In this document: positions 56,844 to 64,000 of the stretch, in pieces | Layout: the number at the start of each line of letters is the position of its first letter | How positions within the stretch are numbered: position 1 is the first letter of the stretch | Position numbers and translations under genes: made by a program | Assembly: GCA_021234155.1 (NCBI GenBank) | Contig: JAJEKV010000056.1 | Location: 2,465,330-2,529,329 of the forward strand | Reading direction: 5' to 3' | DNA: 64,000 nt | DNA from: Isoetes taiwanensis | Lineage: Eukaryota > Streptophyta > Lycopodiopsida > Isoetales > Isoetaceae | Notes under the pieces: generated by a model | What the model was told of the DNA's origin: nothing | What the model saw: only the letters and a program-made list of their open reading frames with translations | Databases searched by the model: none

Positions 56844-57180
56844 CACTACAAGAGGAAAGGGGTATTAGAGTCAGTTTTAGAGTCAGACCTTAGTTATAAA
56901 CTTAAACTGAAAAAGGAGAAAAGACCCTTAAACTGACATTACGACGGACGCTACAGTTGACTCTATGTTCTGTCGTTTAAACGTCAGAATTAGCATTAAA
57001 ATTTAGCATCAACATTCGAGTCAGAAATGCATCAGCATTAGAGTCAAAATGTGCATTCAAATTAGAGTCAGAAATTAGAGTCAATTTTGTGTCAAAATTA
57101 GAATCAACTTTAACATTAGAATTCAGTCATAATAACGCTAAATACCATCGAAATTAGAGTCAACCATAATGTCATGCATA
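56844..57180 (+). mobile_element. CACTA-like transposon end with subterminal repeats
   Basis: Begins CACTACAAGAGGAAAGGGG, close to the CACTACAAGAAA terminus of plant CACTA (En/Spm) elements, preceded by GTA (a possible 3-bp target duplication). Inside are about ten degenerate copies of ATTAGAGTCA-type motifs, the usual subterminal transposase-binding repeats. No opposite end (…CTTGTAGTG) was found nearby, and no transposase is present, so this is a solo end or a deletion derivative. Confidence 0.6.
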
Positions 57181-59743
57181 TCAAATAACCCATAATGCCC
57201 AGGGATTTGAACCCTGATATTACCATCTGGCCTATGCAATTTACATACGAAGTATAATGCACTACCCGCATTTTCATCAATGTTTTGCTTAGCCTTCTTT
57301 ACTAACTTCTCTCGAACAATCTAAAAAATGAAATCACATACAAGTGAGATAGGACTAAAAATTCATGGGTCATTGTTGCCTGATGTTTCAACGCTCCAAA
57401 GCTCTTGGTATGCACAAGCGACTGAGGCATCTAGTAATTCAAAAAGTCTTATAATTGCATCCTATACGCTGCTCAGTAAGGCTTGCTTTTGCATGGAGCT
57501 TATGTGCAAATCATGATAATATACCATAAGGAGCTTTCCATGCATAACCATGTGATTCTAGCCAAGGTAAGAAGCCATAAATTCTTCGACAATGGACCTC
57601 TGCAATAGATTATCAGCATTACTCAAACTCAACAATCAAGCTAAAAAGAGCAATGTGATGTTTAAACAATATGCAATCCACATTTCTAAGCCTGACAGCA
57701 AATTCATGCTTCACACCCTATATTGCTACAGGATTATGTAAGATTTTGGAGCACTGAAAGCACTCCGATGCAATATAGTTAAAGATTTACCAGAAATCTG
57801 TAACAAACAATTTTGAATTGAACAAAGGAAAGCAATGAAAACGTAAGTTTAGGAACAAAAAGCTATCTCCTGTGGCCATGCCAACCAATTTTTGCATACT
57901 ATTCATATTGCAACACATAGCTCAACAAGACAATGCATATAGATTAAATCACACAAAGCAATTACATTTGCAAAATGCAAGAGGGATACTTGATTCTCAC
58001 TATGCTGCCCTATAATCTTCATGCGTGCAACTTCTTCCACTGTACTTTCAAGGGCAAAAATGTCCCACTATGTTTGAAAGAAAGTGACATCAAATCCGAT
58101 ATTTTGACAACAAAAAACTGACCTACACATATATGCTCGTTTTAGAACTTAACTTATTTATTCTTGTTTCACATTATTGCCATCATGTCATTTGGTTCAT
58201 CCTAGGTTAATTCAAGCATTTCAGTATTACCCTCTGCCTATGATGCTCGTCACATAAGAAGTCAAAGACTTCTTCTGAAGCTGTTGGAATCCAAATGGAC
58301 ATTGCAGCACACCCTTTAGATCTCCTTATCAGCATTCTCTTGCATTGTCACTAGAACATCACCCTCCCCATCCTTTGATAGCAACTTCCAGTTCTCTGAT
58401 TCGTTTCATGCATTGAAGAATGAGTAGAACTAATTTATCAATTTTTGAAAAAAGCTTTAACAAGCTCCTGCGGTCATTCCTTGAAATTCTTGTAAACGTG
58501 TAAATTATGCAAGGGACATACAAGACAAAAAACACATGAGATTTTAACCTGCATAAGACTGGATCAATCTTGATGAATTTGACAACTGTTAAAAATGTTG
58601 CTCTAGAGTTCCAAACCATCTCTGTGCACCAAATGCCATTCCACTATTTACTATAGCATCATAACGATCCTTAATTGCATTATTATTTGACTCCATGTGT
58701 TCCAAAATGGTTACTTGCACAAGAAAAAAGCTTTGACGTCTCAGAAATAAAAGACACTATTTAATGTTCCGTATAATCTACTCAGACTCCCGTAAATAGT
58801 TGTCAATCTTTTGCTTGACGATCAAACATGTTATCTCCAAAACCATTGTGAGCATGATAATCTAATTTTTAACACTTGAAAACCTACTTCTACGAAATTC
58901 TTGACTGTCATATTTGTCTTCTACGAAAATGATATTCGCATTGAAATAGCAGTCTACGGCTACGAAATTCCATTGCTAAAGTCTGGAGCTTTTGAACCAC
59001 TCTAAAAAACAGAGGTGTCCAGTCTTAGCATTCCGAAGTTGAAATTTGTAAAAGATCTGAGATCGGCAGAAGGATTTTGCATCACGAGTCAGAGGAAATT
59101 TGCAGCAAGGAATTTAGTGTTTACAGAGGACTTTCTACAGTTCCCATGGCAGAAGAAAACTTTTTGTCAAAATGCTTGGTAATAATCTTTTGTATAAATC
59201 GACCTTGAGAATGAACCGGACTAGTGCAGAAGGAAGTTATATATTGCCATAAATGCACTAGATTTTATAGCCTTGTGTTGCACAAATAACAGAGGCGGTC
59301 AATAGAGGACCCAGGTATACCCGAATTTGCCAAGATTTTTTATGAACAGTAGAATCGATGCAAATTTACAGAGGAAGCGGCATGCAAAAAAAATATTGGT
59401 ACCTTGAATAACACTGCCTTCACTGCTGCTGGGATTTGAAACTTCTGAATTTATCTTTTGAAGAGTCATGGTTTTTGCAAAGAGCCCAAGATCCAGAAAA
59501 TATTTGACCCTATAACTTCAAATAATGTAGGCTACTATAATATCTGTAAGAAACAAAGGGAAGAGGAATTGGTATCATGGATTCGCCGCTTGATTTGTTC
59601 AGCATATGCTTACTGCCATGGAAACCCTGCAAAAATAAGAAGCAGCTACTTCTTACCTGATCGATACTAGAAATTAGTAGCAGTTGCAAAAAACGCCCAA
59701 GGAAGAGTAAGGAACACAAAAAGAAAAAATAAAATAAAACATG
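57181..59743. other. Gene-free stretch
   Basis: 2.5 kb of AT-rich DNA with no frame above 90 codons. A single tRNA T-arm-like hairpin is at 57,200-57,216 (see rejected items). No further element end recognised. Confidence 0.35.
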
Positions 59744-60518
59744 GGGAAGGAAGGAAGGAAGGTATTTTTATCGTCCACGGAGACCAATCGGTTTATGGGA
59801 CCCAATACAAAAGCGCAGCAAGCGGATTACTACCCGGATTAAAAAACCCCCGCCCCGAAGGGTTTTCGAGGGAAAAACCGTGGCAGCAATCAACCCGCTG
59901 ACAAACTGTTCCAATATACGAAATGCAAAAACACACAAATATATACACTCATATACCGTACCCATAGTGCCTGATCAATGAGCAGCCAGGCGGGGGCAAA
60001 GGTGGGCTCGCAGATCCAGTACCTCCTGAATGTAGGACCCTAGAGCACGTACTGACGGTGTGTTCATCAGCAAATGTAGGGGCAAGTCCGGCCGTACTAA
60101 GGGAACGTATCTAGCCCGGATCTGACTGAATCCTGGGCAACTCTGGAAACCTCAATGGCACCCGTTTGACAGCACTGACAGAGCTTGTCCTGGCGGGGCT
60201 CCCCAATCCACCTACCCGTCTCGATGCAGAGATGGTGGGCACCCGTGCGAATGGAGGCAATGAGTCTGCACTTTTTCAGGGGCAGCTGGGAACGCAGGTA
60301 GAGCTGCGGGCCCCGGGCCAACGCGGGGTTGATGTGCTCCTTGTAGTGGGCCGTTTTGACCTACTCTAGAGCGTCGGAGTCCCAGAGCTTGCCAAGGAAG
60401 CAAGCGTCTAGGTATTCCCGCAGGCTGTCACGATCGGCCTCTATGTCCACCTGCACGCATCTGTGCTCCTGCACGATCCATCTGGCGAACCACTGATCTC
60501 TCTTACCCCTCCAACAAG
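59744..60518 (-). mobile_element. LINE fragment of the copy-C subfamily, cut by the gypsy element
   Basis: Minus-strand LINE 3' part. The coding reads CWRGKRDQWFARWIVQEHR (at 60,518) through RLIASIRTGAHHLCIETGRWIGEP and LCQCC, matching copy C at 33.46-33.83 kb. The same GC-rich 3' UTR and the end CATAAACCGATTGGTCTC-CGTGGACGATAAAAAT follow, then (TTCC)n at 59,744-59,762 on plus as GGAA. Coding similarity continues right up to 60,518, where the gypsy LTR starts. The 5' remainder should lie beyond the window. Confidence 0.88.
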
Positions 60519-60935
60519 TGTTAGTCCTGTGCCTCCTGGTACAGGACTATTCATGCATACGACGGACCAAGTCAAGTCCAAGGATCCACGAGCAGAGCAC
60601 GGGTCGGGCCGCCCAAGGCCCAAAGAAGACCAAGCAGCCAGAACACGCAGCCAAAGCCCGGGTTCGCTACCAAGAGGCGCCAGCGACAAGTGATGACCCG
60701 CCACCGCGTCGGCCGTCGGCGTGGTTCTAGGCACTTCAAGAGGCACCGCCAACATTCCACAAATCGGGCCTCCTTCCGTGAGTCGGCAGAATCGATCGGA
60801 ATGAATGTCTATATTGGGCCAAAGGCCATTGTACTATATATATGAGTAGAGCTAGCACATGAGTTTTAGATGAGTTTTTGAGTCTTGTCTCTTTTCAGTC
60901 TTCTCTCGATTGCGAGAGCTCATGTATGTTTATCA
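60519..60935 (+). repeat. Gypsy 5' LTR (3' edge uncertain)
   Basis: Starts TGTTAG. One possible end is TTTATCA at 60,935, followed by TGATATCAAGG, which resembles a tRNA-Met primer site (TGGTATCAGAG). A second possible end is AAGCGTGACA at 61,026, with no recognisable primer site after it. The second LTR is outside the window, so the choice cannot be settled here. Confidence 0.6.
60835..60842 (+). promoter_or_regulatory. TATA box in the gypsy LTR
   Basis: TATATATA at 60,835 in the U3 position of the LTR, about 320 bp upstream of the gag ATG. Transcription would start roughly 30 bp downstream. Confidence 0.5.
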
Positions 60936-61158
60936 TTGATATCAAGGAAGCTTATCACTTTCCTCTCATTGTTCTCTTTTTGTTGTTTCTTCTTCTTGTT
61001 CTCTTCCCGCAAATCCCAAGCGTGACATAGTCCCCCGGATTCTCTCTGTTAGATCCACGGGTCCTCACGCGAGGGTCGTCTTGCAGAGTTCCCGAACCCG
61101 ACCCCAAACACAACATGCGCCGCCGGGCCCCGATTCACTTTTTCTTTCTTCTGTCACC

Positions 61159-64000
61159 ATGTCTGTCCGAAACTTCACGCCTGAAGAACTTCTTTCCCAG
61201 ACGGCGTCTCGCTTGGAGCGTCATCAGCGACGGGAAGTTGTTCGTGATATGTATGGATCTGCTTATGACATTGAGGGAGGCCACATTCGGTCTAGGGCTC
61301 AGTCGGCGCCACCCACCCCTTGTGTCATGTCTCGTCCAACTTCCCCGCCTCAAGCGTGCAAACATTGCTCACAGCCGCAGTCACCTCATCACTATCAGGA
61401 GCCCTATCAGGCTCAACCTTCTCAGCCTTACTTTCATACCCCCGAACATGCCTACATCCATCACTCTTCCGGCCATACGCCTCTGCCTTCACAACCATCA
61501 TCTCCCCCAGGTGGGCAGGGATATCCACATGTCTCTTTTGCTCCTCCCCAGGACTTTCCCTTCCCTACATTTCCCACCGCTCTTCCTGTTTACAACCTTA
61601 CAGACCTCAAAACAAATGATCAGGCACCTCCAGTACCTCCACCTCAACAACCCCTTCATCAGGGTCCTTCAGGCACCATACCACCTCCAACTCCACCTCA
61701 ATATAATCACTATACTGTTCCTGTCCAGCCAAGCACTTTCACCTCTACCTTTCAGACCCTTAAACTGACTTATCCCACTTTTGGCAACACGAAAGGCAAA
61801 CCCTTAGACCAAAGTGCTCAGGCCCACATGGAAGAATTTGAGGCTCTGGCTGTCCTGAATGGTCATGCACAACCTCAACTGAAATTCCACATCTTTTCCA
61901 CCACCCTGCGTGGCTCTCCTCATCAATGGCTAATGTCCAACAAAAGCCACTGGAAACAAGATTGGTCAGAAATGAGAACTGCTTTTCTTTCTCACTATGG
62001 GACCACGGATGATGATCAACTTCATCTCAAGCAACTCAATGACCTTCAACAAGAGCCCACGGAGTCCGCCCGGGATTTTGCAGATCGTCTTCACATTCTG
62101 CTCAGCAAACTCAAGGAGTACCCCACACAGAGCCAGATTTTGGTCTGGTTTCTCCAAGGACTTCCTCCAGCTATCCGACTCATGACTGAATACCTGTGTC
62201 CGAAGACTTTGGAGCAGGCTATCGACCTTGTCAATCACTCAGTCAATGTTTCCTCCCGTGGCGTGGCTCTTCAGGAGCTCCCTTTCATTCCACCCGTCAT
62301 GGTTCCACAGACTGCTGTCCAACCTCAACACGCCAATTCGCAGCGCAGTCAGATCTGGTGCCATATCTGCAAATATCAAGGCCACTTGGCAAATGGCCCG
62401 CCTCATTGTAAAAGATGCAACATGTGCAATCATGCCACGGAAGAGTGCACTCGCACTCATCCTACACCGTTCCGCAACAAACTGGTTTATCAAGTGCAAA
62501 CAACACCTCAGCAACAATCGCACTATCAGCAGCCACCACTGCAGGCGCAACCCAATCAACTCTATCAGCAACAGGAGCAACAACGGGGACCCAACACACG
62601 TCCTCCTTTTGATCCTTCTAAAGCTCAGTGTTATCACTGTCAAGAATGGGGTCATACCACCACGGCGTGTCCTCAACTTCCACAAGTTCAGGTGCAGCTT
62701 CCTGGCACCAATCAGACCACATCGGTCCGCCTCACGGCTTACCAACTCTGGATTGCTAATGGCAAACAAGGCCCGCGTCCTGTTCTTAAGAAGCCACCTC
62801 GCGCGCCTCAGCAATCACGCTATCAACCAGCTCCTGCCAATCAACCTCAGATGGATCAACAAGCACAGGAAGAAATTTTTCAGGCACTTAATCCTCCAGT
62901 TCAGCCATCCAATTGGGTTGGTTTGGTTTTGCGCCAGACCAGGGCGTCACGTCCCTTAACCATTATTCCTAATGGCACCCAACCTGCCTTTACCGTTGAC
63001 ACCATTCCTCATGACGAAGAAAAAAAGGTTCACTTTGCACCTGATTTGGAGAACCTCATACCTAAAGTTCGCCAAAGCATTCTGAACCTCATGCAAGCTG
63101 CTGAAGGCCGCACGTTGGCTAATGTACATGCCACCACTAGAGCGCAACAAAGACAAGAAGCACCTTCCACGTCTCAACCTCCACGCTCTAAGACATATCC
63201 AAATATAGCTGCAGAGGTTGACCTACTCAAAGAAGTTGCTGCTTCATTACCACGCACTCCAGCACCCGTGGATCCCGCAGATCCTTTTTCTCATGTGCCT
63301 CTGGAACTCCAAGAGGAGCTGGCAAAAATCAAAATTCCTCTAAGTCTTGCAACGATTTTGAAACTCTGTCCTGCTCTCAAGGACCAGTTACCACTCCCGA
63401 CTGTTTTGGTTGGGGCTGTTGCTACCTCTACACCCACGGTACATGCCACGGTGGGCAATCAGCAAGTCAACCATGTTCAAATTGACGGAGGTAGCGCAGT
63501 TAATCTCATCACGGATAAACTCCGCAAACAAATGGGCATCAAACAACTCTATCGTGCCCCATATGACATCAAATTGGCTAATGGCCATATCACGCGACCT
63601 CAAGGCGTCACGCCTCTTCTTCACATCAACATTGGTGATCTCCGATTCCCCTTGGAATTTGGTGTTTGGAAGGCTGGAGAAGATCCAGGTGATTATGAAA
63701 TGTTGGTCGGCCGACCTTTTCTCCGCCAGGCCAAGAGTATCCATTACTGGGCCACGGATCAATTAGTCATCACCGATGGTCACCTCAATGCCACCATGGA
63801 CTTGGAAATAGGCAAAATCATTTCCGTCGACAATGCTGAACCCTCTCTCTCCGACACCGATTCTGAGGACGCCCAGAATATCTATCATGTTCAGGCTCCA
63901 CCTGCGAGTCTGCCTCTGTCATCCTACCCCGAATATGCTGATCCTTGGGGAGCAATGACTCTTGATCAGGACCAGGCTGTGGCTGCTTTGCTTGACCCTT
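61159..64000 (+). CDS. Gypsy gag-protease polyprotein (3' end outside the window)
   Basis: 947 complete codons from ATG 61,159 with no stop before the window ends. The N-terminal ~190 residues are rich in P, Q, H and S. A retrotransposon gag (capsid) region spans about residues 200-355 (W..L, FLSHYG, ESARDFADRLHILL, WFLQGLP). Two zinc knuckles follow: a noncanonical Cys-rich cluster from C401 and a clean CCHC at C491-C494-H499-C504 (CYHCQEWGHTTTAC). The protease has IDGGSAVNLI at residues 775-784, with D776-G-G where most retropepsins have D-(S/T)-G, then ANGH and a VGRPFL strand. Gag packages the RNA; the protease matures the polyprotein. The start choice fits the position after the leader; an ATG at 61,115 in another frame leads nowhere. 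Confidence 0.88.
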   Translation, partial: MSVRNFTPEELLSQTASRLERHQRREVVRDMYGSAYDIEGGHIRSRAQSAPPTPCVMSRPTSPPQACKHCSQPQSPHHYQEPYQAQPSQPYFHTPEHAYIHHSSGHTPLPSQPSSPPGGQGYPHVSFAPPQDFPFPTFPTALPVYNLTDLKTNDQAPPVPPPQQPLHQGPSGTIPPPTPPQYNHYTVPVQPSTFTSTFQTLKLTYPTFGNTKGKPLDQSAQAHMEEFEALAVLNGHAQPQLKFHIFSTTLRGSPHQWLMSNKSHWKQDWSEMRTAFLSHYGTTDDDQLHLKQLNDLQQEPTESARDFADRLHILLSKLKEYPTQSQILVWFLQGLPPAIRLMTEYLCPKTLEQAIDLVNHSVNVSSRGVALQELPFIPPVMVPQTAVQPQHANSQRSQIWCHICKYQGHLANGPPHCKRCNMCNHATEECTRTHPTPFRNKLVYQVQTTPQQQSHYQQPPLQAQPNQLYQQQEQQRGPNTRPPFDPSKAQCYHCQEWGHTTTACPQLPQVQVQLPGTNQTTSVRLTAYQLWIANGKQGPRPVLKKPPRAPQQSRYQPAPANQPQMDQQAQEEIFQALNPPVQPSNWVGLVLRQTRASRPLTIIPNGTQPAFTVDTIPHDEEKKVHFAPDLENLIPKVRQSILNLMQAAEGRTLANVHATTRAQQRQEAPSTSQPPRSKTYPNIAAEVDLLKEVAASLPRTPAPVDPADPFSHVPLELQEELAKIKIPLSLATILKLCPALKDQLPLPTVLVGAVATSTPTVHATVGNQQVNHVQIDGGSAVNLITDKLRKQMGIKQLYRAPYDIKLANGHITRPQGVTPLLHINIGDLRFPLEFGVWKAGEDPGDYEMLVGRPFLRQAKSIHYWATDQLVITDGHLNATMDLEIGKIISVDNAEPSLSDTDSEDAQNIYHVQAPPASLPLSSYPEYADPWGAMTLDQDQAVAALLDP

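Larger units (their letters stand above)
60519..64000 (+). mobile_element. Ty3-gypsy LTR retrotransposon, 5' part (continues past the window)
   Basis: 5' LTR from 60,519 (TGTTAGTCC), leader, then an intact gag-protease frame from 61,159 that is open to the last base. RT, RNase H, integrase and the 3' LTR must lie beyond 64,000. The left boundary is sharp because it cuts a LINE reading frame at 60,518; ACAAG (60,514-60,518) is the expected target duplication. An undamaged frame suggests a recent insertion. Confidence 0.85.

Noticed and set aside
57200-57216. tRNA-like T-arm (CAGGG-TTCAAAT-CCCTG on the minus strand)
   Set aside because: No acceptor, D-arm or anticodon arm pairs around it. It may be a SINE or B-box remnant, but is not a tRNA gene.
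62239-62814. 191-codon minus-strand frame in the gypsy gag
   Set aside because: It is antisense to an intact gag with zinc knuckles, and has no motif of its own.

Overview
This window is nuclear DNA of a land plant. A large PLS-class pentatricopeptide-repeat (PPR) gene, an ATL-type RING-H2 ubiquitin-ligase gene, a U6 snRNA relic, plant-type L1 LINEs and Ty1-copia/Ty3-gypsy elements all point that way. The PPR style and the dense nested retroelements suggest a large, repeat-rich genome, perhaps a fern or other seed-free vascular plant; that is an inference, not something the sequence proves. Only two ordinary host genes are recognisable: the PPR gene (12.3-14.6 kb, minus) and the ATL gene (55.5-56.0 kb, minus). 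Nearly everything else supportable is mobile DNA or its debris.

Layout. 0-3.7 kb: no gene, one tiny retroposon with a perfect target-site duplication. 3.7-8.5 kb: a long, frame-broken LINE. 9.0-11.3 kb: half of a decayed Ty1-copia element containing a LINE tail. 11.5-11.9 kb: a 205-bp tandem duplication. 12.3-14.6 kb: the PPR gene. 14.85-28.83 kb: a ~14-kb element bounded by 33-bp terminal inverted repeats. It holds a decayed DDE-type transposase-like gene, two pairs of paralogous small ORFs, a DUF8039-like domain followed by a histone H3/CenH3-like histone fold, a gene split by an L1 insertion, an unrecognised two-exon gene, and five arrays of one palindromic hairpin in the gaps between the genes. 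28.85-31 kb: small foldback and tandem repeats and a U6 relic. 31-34.2 kb: another LINE. 34.2-43.9 kb: mostly gene-free, with a 5'-truncated L1 that has a 14-bp target-site duplication and a 32-bp perfect hairpin. 44-54 kb: a pile-up of LINEs joined through (GA)n microsatellites, including one apparently full-length element whose two ORFs are intact and lie in the same frame across a single TAG. 55.5-56 kb: the ATL gene. 56.8 kb: a CACTA-like terminus. 59.7-60.5 kb: a LINE tail cut by a Ty3-gypsy element, whose gag-protease frame stays open to the end of the window.

Two systems stand out. The first is the TIR element with its histone-fold gene and hairpin arrays. The second is a LINE group of several subfamilies whose 3' ends share one small hairpin signature and finish in polypyrimidine microsatellites (TTCC, TTTC, CCCT or TC) instead of poly(A). 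All family assignments were made by eye from motifs; no database search was run.
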